Assembly: GCA_963855995.1 (NCBI GenBank)
Contig: OY979717.1
Location: 39,082,380 to 39,146,379 of the forward strand
Direction of reading: 5' to 3'
Source: Muricea muricata
Lineage: Eukaryota; Cnidaria; Anthozoa; Malacalcyonacea; Plexauridae
DNA length: 64,000 bases
The notes under the pieces are model-generated. The model worked only from the letters and a program-made list of their open reading frames with translations. It did not search any database and was not told the DNA's origin. The translations under genes and the position numbers were made by a program. Shown here piece after piece: positions 47,835-59,100 of this stretch. The stretch's first letter is position 1. Each line of letters begins with the position of its first letter.

Positions 47835-48590
47835 GACAGTAATGCTGTTGAAATAATAACAATTCCTGAAAGCCCTGCTAAATTAGAAAAGGCTGAAGTG
47901 ACACAACGTTGTCCGCAGTCCCTGATTATTATTGACGACTCCCCAATCAAGAAGGAATTGCCGATTTTACGAAAAGATGGTGATCTTTTTGACGGCAACC
48001 CTCTGAAACCAATGTTATTTCTCGGAAAGAGGACTTTAACTGCTGATCAGATCATATCAATTCTGTTTAGCCCTGATCCGCATATGGTGTGTTCGAAACA
48101 ACCATTGAAAGTACAAAAGAACTGCGAATTTTTGGTTGACTTACGACGCATAAGCTTGGAAGATCTTAGGGCCGATGGAAATCCTCCTTAGGACAAGTAT
48201 GGAGGATTCAGGAAGAATATCTGCGTAGAAAAGAAAAAAGATGGAGCTTACGTGCTTTCCAATGTCTCGTCAAAGGCAGAGACGATTACCATAAATGATC
48301 AGTATGTCCTAAATCAAATCTATCACACAAAAACATTCGAAGACGAGAACGATTTTTATTGCAAGATTATCTACGTCGCTGACCATAGCGGAAATATTGT
48401 GAACAATGTTGCCCTGGTTCAGTATCCGTTTGAACGTGAGGAAATCGCTTTCAATCTCCAACCTCATGGGAACTCAAAAAAAGGAATAGGAACGAGAGGG
48501 TTCACGCGCACGCAGCCATCCACTCTTGCAACACTGAAAGAGAAATGTGCGACTTTTGGACCCAGGGAGGCTGTTCGTTAGGCGAAGGCT
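47835..48590 (+). pseudogene. MULE transposase, part 1 (N-terminal)
   Basis: After a CCTAG acceptor the exon starts DSNAVEIITIPESPAK. Further on FLGKRTLTADQIISIL, FYCKIIYVADHSGNI and LQPHGNSKKGIG, then FGPREAVR, as in the N-terminal part of animal MULE transposases. Two in-frame TAG codons (48189-48191 and 48579-48581) break it. At 48590-48591 the gene is cut by the Rep/Tc1 segment at a TA; the frame resumes at 52517. Confidence 0.75.
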
Positions 48591-48591
48591 A

Positions 48592-48819
48592 CAATCCCGG
48601 ACAAAACCATTAGCGACACTCACTCAATGTAGGCAAAATTATATAAAATGAGCTGGAAAATTTACAAAGTCCCCCCCTTCCCCCCGAAACAATGTTGAAA
48701 GTTTTCAGATTAGTTAACCATTGTTTGAGGCATCTCAAGGGGGCGAGGGGGAAAATATTCCGAAAGGTATACAAATTTTGAAAACTTGCAAAGTTTCGCA
48801 GATGTTTTGTCCGGGATTG
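48592..48819 (+). repeat. TA-flanked MITE-like unit, copy 1
   Basis: 228 bp with inverted ends CAATCCCGGACAAAAC / TTTTGTCCGGGATTG, preceded by TA (48590-48591). A direct copy is at 52273-52514; this one lacks about 14 bases (AACATTGAAAGGAG region). The ends suggest a Tc1/mariner-like family. Confidence 0.8.
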
Positions 48820-48988
48820 TCTGAGGAAGAGATGTACTGTTATCTGATCTATAGGGCTAAAATAGTTTATCATGACCATGATTTAGATCGTTTATCACTT
48901 TCAACATGTATCATCAATAATTTTTGATGCTTACATTTCCTGTTTATTTTTCGAATGTGAAGATTTTTCAAATATAACGTTGAAATTT

Positions 48989-49010
48989 CCACCCACGCAC
49001 ACGTGGGTGG
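48989..49010. repeat. Perfect 8-bp stem-loop upstream of Rep
   Basis: CCACCCAC, loop GCACAC, GTGGGTGG, 40 bp before the Rep ATG. A replication-origin role is conceivable but the loop has no known Rep nick motif. Confidence 0.5.
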
Positions 49011-49050
49011 CAAGGCATGCGCATTGAATTGCATTCTTGCTTAAAGTGCA

Positions 49051-50382
49051 ATGGCGAATGAAAGTATTCGCGCACGAGATAACCGGTTAGTGTACCTTAT
49101 TACATACAGTCAAGCCAATTTAAACAAATTCAGTTCTAGAGAGGAGTTTGCCGAAGCGTTGGTTCTTGCTTTTAGCAACGGAAATAATGTTATGCAGTGG
49201 TGTTGCTGCCTCGAAGATCATGAAGATGGGGGGAAACATTATCATATGGCCATCAAGCTTAAAAAAAAACAACGATAGCTGAAAGTTAAGAGATTCTTGT
49301 TGGAGCATTTTGGCATCTCAGTACATTTTTCGTCTGTTCACCACAACTATTTCAGTGCATGGCAGTATGTTACAAAGTCTGACCCTAACTATTTGCAAAG
49401 CGATAATCATCCTGATTTGAGCAATGCCGAACCACCAAGGACTGATTCTGCCAGCATTTCCACAATCCTGATGAGAGACGATTCAAACAGTGACAGCGAT
49501 AATGCATCAGGGCAAAGACCTCGAAAGCGTATGAAAAAGAGACTAACATCGTTACAAGTATCTGAAATTATTCAACAAAAGTCCATTAAAATGCGTACTG
49601 AGCTGCTTGCCTTAGCCCAGCAACAAAAGAATGAGGGTAAGACAGACCTTGCAGAATTTATAATGAACCGACAGCCTAAAATCATTGCCCAACTATTGGG
49701 GACTACGTGGGATATGTTCAATGCTTAGGCAAAATTAGACAGGAGCAGAAAAACACGCTTGGAATTGTTAACCGAGGCTGCTGAAGGTGAGTGTGTTGAT
49801 GGCTGTGAAGGCAACTGGCTCCGTTTGGCTGAAGAAGTCCTGACAACGAATGGCATTGAATTAACTGAATTTGCCACGGCCGTTTACAACCTCTTAGACA
49901 AGGGTCGTGGGAAATATCGCAATGTTATGCTTACTGGCCCGGCAAATTGTGGAAAAACGTTTTTACTGAAACCCCTTAACTCCATATATCACACCTTTAA
50001 AAACCCAGCAACTGGTACTTTTGCGTGGGTTGGAGTTGAAAATGCAGAGTGCATATTCCTAAATGATTTTCGTTGGAATGAAAAAATTATTCAGTGGCAC
50101 GATCTTTTGTTATTGCTTGAAGGCGAACCTGTCCACTTTCCTGCGCCGAAAACCCACTTCGCAGAGGACATTTTGTTAGAAAGTGACATTCCTGTATTTG
50201 CTACAAGCAAATATAAATTAGCCTACGTCAAAGGCGGGTGTATTGATGTGCGTGAAACTGAAATGATGTCAGTTCGATGGAATGTATTTAGCCTCAGTAA
50301 ACAGATACCGCAGGAGGAACAGACAGACATTACACCTTGCAGTCGTTGCTTTGCTCATCTCATGTATCACGGACGCATGTAA
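49051..50382 (+). pseudogene. Rolling-circle-type Rep: HUH nuclease + SF3 helicase
   Basis: One frame of 443 codons, open except for TAG at 49276-49278 and 49726-49728. The N-terminus has the three Rep motifs: YLITYSQAN (motif I), KHYHMAIKL (HUH metal site) and AWQYVTKSD (Tyr/Lys motif III). A basic linker follows (QRPRKRMKKR). The C-terminal half is a superfamily-3 helicase: GPANCGKTFLL (Walker A), CIFLNDFRW (Walker B), PVFATSK (motif C) and SVRWNVF (Arg finger). This is the layout of parvovirus NS1 and circular ssDNA virus Reps, which nick and unwind DNA for rolling replication. I recall similar uncharacterised proteins in coral genomes, so it may be an endogenised or element-borne family. 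The two stops suggest a dead copy unless read through. Confidence 0.82.
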
Positions 50383-50600
50383 AAAGTCAAAGCCGCAAGC
50401 ATAGATATGAACATAGCTATTTTGAAATTTACTTTTGCTTAAACTGCAGACACACGCGGTATGCGCTGAATAGGTAACTGTTACAATGTAATTATTTTGA
50501 AGAATAATAGCTGATACGATATATGTTTTGACTACACGTGTTATGTTTCAATTACAAACTTGTCAAAATAGCTGTTGTTATGGCAATAGTTGGCCAAATT

Positions 50601-50836
50601 AACGGTGTACCAACGGTACACCGTTCTCACTTAAATAATTAATTATTATAGTATTATTCTTATGTCGCGAAATGGTACACCGTGGAAATTTCTTTCATTA
50701 AACGCGTTCAGGATTAACTGAGAACATAAAAGTATTACCAAGCAAATTCACTTTCGAATCAATTGTAAATCTTTTGCGCACGTCGCTACAATGACAAAAT
50801 ATTAGCAAAACAAGATTACTTTTTTGGTACACCGTT
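50601..50836. repeat. GGTACACCGT repeats, two of them palindromic
   Basis: AACGGTGTACC (50601-50611) and GGTACACCGTT (50615-50625) form an 11-bp inverted repeat with a 3-bp spacer. Further direct copies lie at 50674-50683 and 50826-50836. They could be Tc1-like transposase sites, since they lie just inside the presumed end, or iterons for the neighbouring Rep. Confidence 0.65.
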
Positions 50837-51010
50837 AATGTCTGGTATTGTGTGACGTGTAATTCTATACGGCATGAACATTTCTGCTTTTAGGTTATGT
50901 GCGTTTTTAATATTTTTGTATTTATGGCTCTGCACAAATAATTCATTAATAATCATACTTCAGGTACTCGTGTGAAATATTTTATAATACAAATTTTTTA
51001 CAAGGAACAA

Positions 51011-52108
51011 CTAATACTTTATTCTTTGTCCCCTTCTACTAATAATCATATTCATTCTTTTATCCATAGACTCTATAATGTTATCAATAGATTCGCTGGG
51101 AAATAGTTTAAATGTCTGTGAAACTCTACTTGAAAACTGTTCATACGTTTCATGAGTTATATTTCCACTTAATGACTGCCGATCGAGCTCTCTTCTCACC
51201 AAATGAAAAAGATTCTCAATGGGATTGATATCCGGACTTCTGGCTGGAATCGATAACAAGTCTGCGTCACATTCCTTTAAGGCCATTTTTGCTGCATAAC
51301 TGTTTTGACTTGGATTACCATCTTGAATCCATAATTTTGAATGTGGTTTTCCGGCAAGTTGAAACAAGGTCGGAAATTTCCTTGTAATGTAGCTTTTGAA
51401 AAATTCGCCGCTCATTTTTTCGTACTGTTCGCAGTCTATAACACCCTTGTTATATGATATCGCAACGATTAGTTTTACCAATATACCACCACTACCTTCC
51501 TTCTTGCCTTATGCAGTGCATCCATAGTCAAGTCCCTCTCCTGGTTTTCCCCATATCCGTCCCTTTGGCGAACTTCTCTGATCGAGGGGATTGCTTTTAT
51601 CGGCAAAACTGACACCATCTAAAAAAAAATTAACATCTTCTTTCCAAACATTCGGCGAAAATACCCTTTTCATTTTTTTTGCAAACGACAATCTTTTTTG
51701 AAGATCTGTTTTCCTTAAAATTCCTTTTTTTCTTGCTTGCAAGTACTTGAATATTCCCTCCTTATTCATAGCTCTCCTTATTGTTCTTACGCTTATGTTT
51801 TTGCAATCGATTCCAGCTTCCTTCGCTAACCGTTTACACGTAAAATTTCCGTCACGTTCGCGCAGTAACTTCAGACATCTAACTAAATTTCGCACGGCTC
51901 GTTCGTTTAACTTCTTTGGCCGGCCACATTTATTCAGACACTTTTTCTTTGGTCTTTTACAATCTTTTATTCCCGCATTTTTATATCGATATACGCTAGA
52001 ACGACATATATTTAACTTTTTGGCAATTTCTGTTACGTTATTCTTTTTTTCATTTAACAAAAATGATAAATAGGCGACCTTTTCGGCGGAAAGGCTCTTA
52101 CCTACCAT
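51011..52108 (-). pseudogene. Tc1-like DD34E transposase, one stop
   Basis: Minus-strand frames 52108-51509 and 51481-51011 are in register, interrupted by a TAA at 51509-51511. The N-terminus has a helix-turn-helix (EIAKKLNICRSSVYRYK), then GRPKKLNERAVRNL. The catalytic triad: FFLDGVSF (D), WIQDGNPSQNS (D) and SPDINPIENLF (E) with 34 residues between the last two. Cut-and-paste transposase of the IS630/Tc1/mariner group. Confidence 0.88.
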
Positions 52109-52272
52109 TTCGACCTACTATAATTAAAATACACTTTATTCATGACGTATTTAATTACTGAAATGGAATAATGCACTTATTAGTGCCTGTCAATGAATTT
52201 GGTCAACCTCTATTCCCAAAGAAACAAAATATATTTCGAAGTGGATTGTGCTTAATTACGCGTGATATCAGA

Positions 52273-52514
52273 CAATCCCGGACAAAACCATTAGCGACAC
52301 TCACTCAATGTAGGCAAAATTATATAAAATGAGCTGGAAAATTTACAAAGTCCCCCCCTTCCCCCCGAAACAATGTTGAAAGTTTTCAGATTAGTTAACC
52401 ATTGTTTGAGGCATCTCAGCAACATTGAAAGGAGGGGGCGAGGGGGAAAATATTCCGAAAGGTATACAAATTTTGAAAACTTGCAAAGTGTCGCAGATGT
52501 TTTGTCCGGGATTG
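52273..52514 (+). repeat. TA-flanked MITE-like unit, copy 2
   Basis: 242-bp direct copy of 48592-48819, followed by TA (52515-52516) and the resumed MULE gene. Confidence 0.8.
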
Positions 52515-52516
52515 TA

Positions 52517-52821
52517 GCTGTGGAGGTGTTACCATGGTTGAATCTTCAAACCAGATGCCACGAGGAGTAAACCAAGCTAAGTACATCAGAAAGAAAATGG
52601 CATCAGCTCAGCAGCAATTTGGTGGCGAGAATAATGACAAGGTTCTCGCTGTTCTTGTTCGCATGAAAGAGGAGGATAATAGCTTTATAAGAGATGTCAG
52701 TATTGCAAAAGATGGGATATCGGTTGTTCTTGCTTCTGATGTTCAGTTAGCAGAGCTTGAAACATTTTGCACTGATGAAGCAATGTTTACTGTAATGCAA
52801 ATTGATCCTACCTTCAACTTG
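52517..52821 (+). pseudogene. MULE transposase, part 2 (start of DDE domain)
   Basis: Reads in frame CGGVTMVESSNQMPRGVNQ, where MPRGVNQ is the usual LPRxxxQ block. At the end comes MQIDPTFNL with the first catalytic Asp. It stops at the BEL insertion: ACTTG at 52817-52821 is the duplicated target. Confidence 0.85.
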
Positions 52822-53090
52822 TGTTCCGCTCCTTCGGGCAAGCCCAAGGCTTTACCCTTCAACGGCAGTAGTAACGTATAACGTATCCAAGAAAATAAAG
52901 ATGAAATTCCGATTCTTGTAATATTTATTCGTAAAAAAGGAATGCTCACGAAGACATGAGAAGCGAATAACAACAAAATGGAAAACTCCCCCCTGGCTTG
53001 ATACAAAATTAACCAATCACAAGCGTTAAAGAGAAAAATGCCGCGAAAACGGTGAAAATGACGTAATTAAAGGCCCTAGTGGCCAGAACA
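52822..53090 (-). repeat. BEL 3' LTR
   Basis: Starts TGTTCC and ends AGAACA on the plus strand. The purine tract ACGGGGAG (minus strand, 53091-53098) next to it is the likely second-strand primer site. Confidence 0.93.
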
Positions 53091-53184
53091 CTCCCCGTCT
53101 GGTATAAATATACCACTAAATATAATAAACTGTCCGCGTATACGAGTCGTAATAAAACGTTAAACTACAACTTTCTGTCCGGGT

Positions 53185-56100
53185 CTAGTTAAGTTCTTCA
53201 ACAGTTCTAAGAAGAATTACTTCATTCACTGGTCTTGTATATACATGTTTGGCACCGTCCTTTGCTGTCTTGAGCTCGATTTTTCTAACTTTGCCATCAA
53301 CGCTTTTGTGAGCTTTTATAACTCGTGCGAGAGGCCAGGTGTTTCTTGCTGCTTCTTTGCATCTTAGGAGAACTAAATCGCCTTCTTTAAGATTAGGTGA
53401 CTCAGAGTGCCATTTCCTTCTCAGCTGTAACATAGGAAGGAACTCTCTTCTCCACCGTGCCCAGAAGAGATTAGCCAAGTACTGGACTTGCCGCCATTGG
53501 GAGGTGTGTAGGTCTCTGGAGGTGAACTGACCTGGGGTTGCAAGTAATGTAGATGGTTTCTGGGTCAATAAGGTGGCAGGTGTGAGAACTTCTGGTGCTT
53601 CCGGATCGTTTGAGACTGGAACCAGGGGTCTGTTATTGATTATCGCCGCTACTTCAGCCATTAATGTTGACAGTACTTCGTGAGTTAGGTGTTTAGATTT
53701 TAATTCGGAAAGCATGGTGTTCAAGATCTTCCTTGATATCCCGATCATCCGTTCCCAAACGCCACCCATGTGGGAAGCATGTGGGGGGTTGAAGATCCAT
53801 TCACAGCCTTCTTGGTTCAGATATGTCTCGATGCTCTTCTTATCCATCTCTTTCAAGGCTGCTTCAAGCTCGTTGCGTGCTCCAACGAAGTTGGTACCGC
53901 AGTCTGATCGCATTTGGACAACTGGTCCTCTGATTGCCAAGAACCTACGTAGGGCATTGATAAAACTGGACGTGTCCATAGCCTCGATTAGTTCTATGTG
54001 AATTGCTCTGATGGTCAAGCAAGTGAACAGTACAGCCCAGCGTTTGTTGGATGCAACTCCTCCCCTGGTGCGACGGGTGGCTACTTGCCAAGGTCCAAAG
54101 ACATCAAGGCTAACATAGGTAAAGGGGGGAGCTGGGGTTAGGCGTTCAATTGGTAGGTCTGCCATCTTCTGATGCACTTGCTTTCCCCTTTGCTTTCGAC
54201 AAGTCATGCACTGGTAGATGATCTTGCTTATTAACCGTTTTCCCCCGATGATCCAATATCCGTTAGTTCTGATTATTCCGTGTGTGAAGTGGCAACCCTG
54301 ATGTTTAACTTCATTGTGGGGGTGCTTTGCAAGCAGAGTTGCAATGTGGTGGGATCCAGGTATGATAATTGGGTGTCGTTCATCAACGTTTAGGCTAGCT
54401 CTGTCAAGTCGACCGCCAACACGTAGTAGTCCTTCACTATCAATGAAGGGGCTGAGCTTAGAGAGGGTGCTTTCTTTCCGTAGTTTCTTTCCTGTCTTGA
54501 TGCAGTGGATCTCCTGTGGAAAAACTTCTTCTTGCACAGCATGGATTATTGCTATCTTCGCTTGTCTACGAGCATCAACAACACTTCCTGTGGTAGGGTG
54601 ATCTACGGTTTCTTGTGAGACTCCAAGTCTGGCTTTGTCCTGAGCATTGGACCGTTTGTGGGACCGAGCAGCCAAAACCAGCAGAGACACACCTTTCAAC
54701 AAGTTGCTCCAATGCGAAAATCTGGCAAACCGACCTGTTCCAAGATTTGAATTTTTCTGGACTCCCGTGGAAAGTGGCTTGATTTCTGGGCGGACTTCTG
54801 GATCAGCAGGTGATGGTTCAGGGGACAACGAATGATCCTCAGGTTCATCAGCCAGTTGGCTCCCATGGAGAAAACTAGGTCCGGTAAGCCAAACACTGTT
54901 GTTTAACTCGATTGGTTTGATTGACCGTGTTGCCAAGTCGGCTGGGTTGAGGTTTGTCTGAACATAATGCCATTGATTGGGTGTTGATGACTTTCTTATC
55001 TGCTGTACTCGATTAGTGACATATACATAGAAACGACGAGTCTCATTCTGGATATAGCCAAGCACAACTTTACTATCGGTGTGGTAGACGACCAGGTTTG
55101 GTTGTACAGCTAGTTCTTCAATCACATGGTCTGTTATTTCAGTGCCGAGGACCGCAGCGCAGAGTTCCAGTCGAGGAATAGTTTGCTTCCAACTTCGCTT
55201 TGCCAAACACAAAGGAAACATGGACATCGCCATTTTCTTGAATGACTTTGAGGTAGGAGACAGCCGCAATTGCTTCGACCGAGGCATCGCTGAAGGTAAG
55301 AATTTCTACATGATTTGCATCTGATAACGATATACTGACGTAAGGATGTGGGACTTTGACTTCTCCTAAATCGGCGAGGGACTTGCACCAAGCCTCCCAT
55401 GGTTCTCTGTATTGTTCTGGCAACGGGTTATCCCAGTCATCGAGTGGATGGCGTTTGAGGCTCGTTGACATAGCCCTCAGCAACATCTTAGCTTTGATGA
55501 TGACAGGTGCAGCAATCCCCAGAGGGTCGTAGAGGCTGTTAGTGATTGACAAGACACCCCGCCTTGTAAACGGCTTAACTTCATCAACAATTTGAAACGT
55601 GAAGACATCGGCTTGTATGTCACAAAGTACCCCGAGCGAACGTTGGATTGGGATGACGTCATGATGAAGGTCTAGGTTGTGGAGATTTGATGCTTGGTCT
55701 TCAGGAGGGAAAGCTTGCATAACTTTAGGGTTATTAGACGCGATCTTGTGGAGACGTAGGTTAGCAGCGGTAACATAGCTCTTGTACGGTGTAACAACTC
55801 AATAGCATCCTCACAGTTAGGCACAGACTTCAGTCCATCGTCCACGTAGAAGTCATTCTCTACGAAGTCTCTTGCATCCGTACCGTACTTGCATTCTCCA
55901 ACAATGGCTGTCTTCCTAAGGCCATATGTTGCAATGGCTGGAGAAGAGGTATTACCAAAAAGGTGAACTTTCATTCGGTATTCAACTGCTTCTTCGTTGG
56001 GATTGTTGTTTCTGTGCCAGAAGAACCGGAGGAAATCTCTATGGTCTTCACGAACCATAAAAGAATGAAACATCTGTTCGATGTCTGTCATGAGCGCGAT

Positions 56101-59100
56101 GCTGTTGAGGCGGAAGCGTAGTAGGATTCCAACGAGACTGTTGGTGAGGTCAGGACCAGAAAGTAGTAGCTTGTTCAAGGAAATTCCGTTTGTTTCTGCT
56201 GCTGAATCGAAAACCACTCGTATCTTTCCTGGCTTCTTAGGGTGGTACACACCAAAGTGGGGAAGGTACCATCGTAGTCCCTTCGGGGCATCCTGGGGCA
56301 CAGGTTCTGCATGACCATTCTCAAACAGCTTTTGCATAAAATCGAAATAGTGCCGTTTCATCTCAGGTTTGTGATCGAGTGTTCGTTTGGTGGAGTTGAA
56401 GCGTCGAAGGGCATCTTCTCGGTTATCAGGGAGATCAGGAATTAGGTTACGAAAAGGTAGTGGTGCCTCCCATTTTCCTTCGTTGTTCTTCACCATTTGA
56501 TCTTTCATGATTTCGAGAAATCGTTGATCTTCAACAGATTGACCAGGCTTGTTGTCATCTTTCGTTCGTGCAAAAACGTTTGCTCCCAAACCGTCATCGA
56601 ATTTTCCGTTTTTAAAGGTTTCTTTTCTCTTGATGGTTTCATTGTTTTGGTGGTCGCTAATGTGTCCTTGGATATGAAAACGATTAGGGCAGGGTGACAG
56701 GAACGAAGGTCTTCCATTTTGGAGGATGTGGGTGTTGTAGCAAGAGATGTCGGGTTTATGTGCACCGTCTAAACAAGCGTTGCCAATTATGACCCATCCC
56801 AAGTCGAGGCGCTGAGCCCAGGGTGCGTTTCTGGCTCCATTTAGAGATTCATGAATCTTTTGCAAGGGTGGTGCATCGCGGCCAACAAGCAAAAGGATAT
56901 CCACATCATCACACATCTCAGGAATCTGGGTAGCGATGTCTATCAAATGTGGGTGAGCTCGGGCTACATCTGGGGTAGGGATTTCTTCCTTAGAGTCAGG
57001 GATTGCATTACATTCAATAACGTTTGATAGTTGATGTCTACTGCTACCGTCTATGCATTCTACAATAAGATCTTTGCTATATCTTCCTTGCATGTGGGTT
57101 GTTCCAGCACAGGTACGAAGTGAGTATGTCGTCTTTGGACTGGTAATGTTCAAGCAATCAAATAAATCTGATTTTCCTAATGAACCATTACTTTGATCAT
57201 CGACTACAACATAAGCTTTCACCTTGGTATCGGGGTAACCATTCACATATACATTAGCGAGACAGATCTTTGAACAAGACTTTCCCCCGAGGGAAGTCCC
57301 ACATACTTCGGTGCATTTTGATGTGATATCTTCTGACTTCTGGTCTGGTTGATCACAAGTTTCTTTGCTCTTGCTCTCCATGTTGCCCTTTCGCTCGTCC
57401 CTTTTCTCCCCGCCATCATTCTGTGCACCTTGAACATGAAGTGCTGATAGATGTTTTGTGCTTCCGCATTCCGTACACGTAATTTTAGCTTCGCAGTTTC
57501 TAGCCAGGTGGTCGCAGGAAGCAATACAGCGGAAACACACACGATTCTGTTTCAATATTTTTGTCCGTTCATCAAGTGACTTGGCTTGAAAGGCTCTGCA
57601 TCTACTCAGTGGGTGTGGCTTTTGATGGACAATACACCAATTGGCTGGGCTTAAAGCAGGTGGGGTTGCACTGTTTCCACTTTCAACATTGGTTTTCTTC
57701 ACTCTAATCTCTTCTTTCGGCCATCGGGGATTTAGGGGTGGTTTTTTGTCTGGTATATCAATGATCAGGTTCGGGTCATTTCTCTCAAGGGATAGTTCTT
57801 GGATGAATGTGGCAAATTCGTTGAATGGAGGGTAATACACTGCGGGATGTTGTTTCTTATAACGATAAGCATGTTGTTGCCATCTGGTTTGGATGTCATT
57901 TGGCAACTTTGCAATAACTGGTTTGATGCACGACGGTTCGTCGAGGATTCTGAGGCCAGGGTAACCACCATCAGTCTTGGCACATTGAAGTTCTAAAAGG
58001 AGATCTCCCAGTTCTTGGAGTTTCTTGTTGTCTCTATATCCGACTTTGGGGAAATCATTCAGTTTGTTTAGATACACTTCTGTTATTACAGTATCAGAAC
58101 CATAACGCTGTTTGAGTTTCTGCCATAGTATGGCTACGCCATCAGAGGGATTATTTATGTAGGCATTACGGAGTCGTTGAGCGAGCTTTCTGGATTCGTT
58201 GCTGGTATACTCTATCATAAGAGATAACTCTTCGTTTGGAGTAATGTTTACATTTTGAATCATGTTCTTAAATGAGTCTCTCCAGCTGCAGTAGTTTCTT
58301 GGATTGTCGTCGAATTTCTGAATCTTATTTGCAATAAGTTCTCTGCGGGCCATGAACTGAATATATGAGTCCATAGTATTCGGGGTTGGGTCGGTGGAAC
58401 GATTTTGAGCTTTGGGTATGAATGCATTTCGTGTTGGGTCCAGATGTTCAGTTGATGGTTGTTCTGTAAAGGTGTTCCCATAGGCGAGGTTGTTGATGGT
58501 CGTTCCTGGTTGCTGGTATGGAGTACCATTAAGATGAGGTGAAAGTATCAACTTTCTGAGGGGTGGCTGTTGTTTGTTGATGGAGTGGTTTGGATGGTAG
58601 GGAAGCTGTTGGTCGTTGGTGGGATGGTAGTGAAGCTGTTGCTCGTTGATGGGATGGTTGGGAAGCTGTTGTTCGTTGGTGGGATTGTAGGGAAGCTGCT
58701 GTTCGTTGATGGGATGGTAGGGAAGCTGTTGTTCGTTGATGGGATGGTTGGGAAGCTGTTGTTCATTGATGGGATGGTAGGGAAGCTGTTGTTCGTTGGT
58801 GGGATGGTAGGGAAGCTGTTGTTCGTTGGTGGGATGGTAGGGAAGCTGTTGTTCGCTGATGGGATGGTTGGGAAGCTGTTGTTCGTTGATGGGATGGCTT
58901 GGTACAATGGGTTCGAATGCAACATTAGGTTCTTCGAAATGTTGTGAGTTTACATAGTTTTGAGCTCTTTCAACGGCATCTTCAACAGGTAGGTGGAGGT
59001 TTCCAGGTTCTCGATTGTCTAGTAGACTTAATTCATTGTCTATGGCTTGTGCTTTAGCAACAGCAACTGCAGCTTCCTCCTCTAATCGCATAGCTTCCAT

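Larger units (their letters stand above)
50580..52218 (-). mobile_element. Tc1/mariner-like element next to Rep
   Basis: Weak inverted ends, GGCAATAGTTGGCCAAATT at about 50582 and the diverged complement AATTTGGTCAACCTCTATTC at about 52197-52216, enclose a transposase gene. The 1.64-kb length is normal for the group. TA duplications are not preserved. Confidence 0.5.
48592..52516. mobile_element. 3.9-kb segment (MITE copy - Rep - Tc1-like - MITE copy) inserted in MULE gene
   Basis: The outer ends are TA-flanked. Taking out 48592-52516 leaves one TA and restores the MULE reading frame exactly (the AGC codon is formed across the join). The two MITE copies are in direct orientation. Their inner ends are not TA-flanked: they read GGGATTGTCT and AGACAATCCC. 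It may have moved as one unit like a composite transposon, or grown from a single MITE by recombination. Confidence 0.6.

Noticed and set aside
58548-58947. Open frames on both strands across the 30-bp repeat
   Set aside because: A repeat length divisible by three without stops keeps all frames open; only the gag frame continues into DUF1759.
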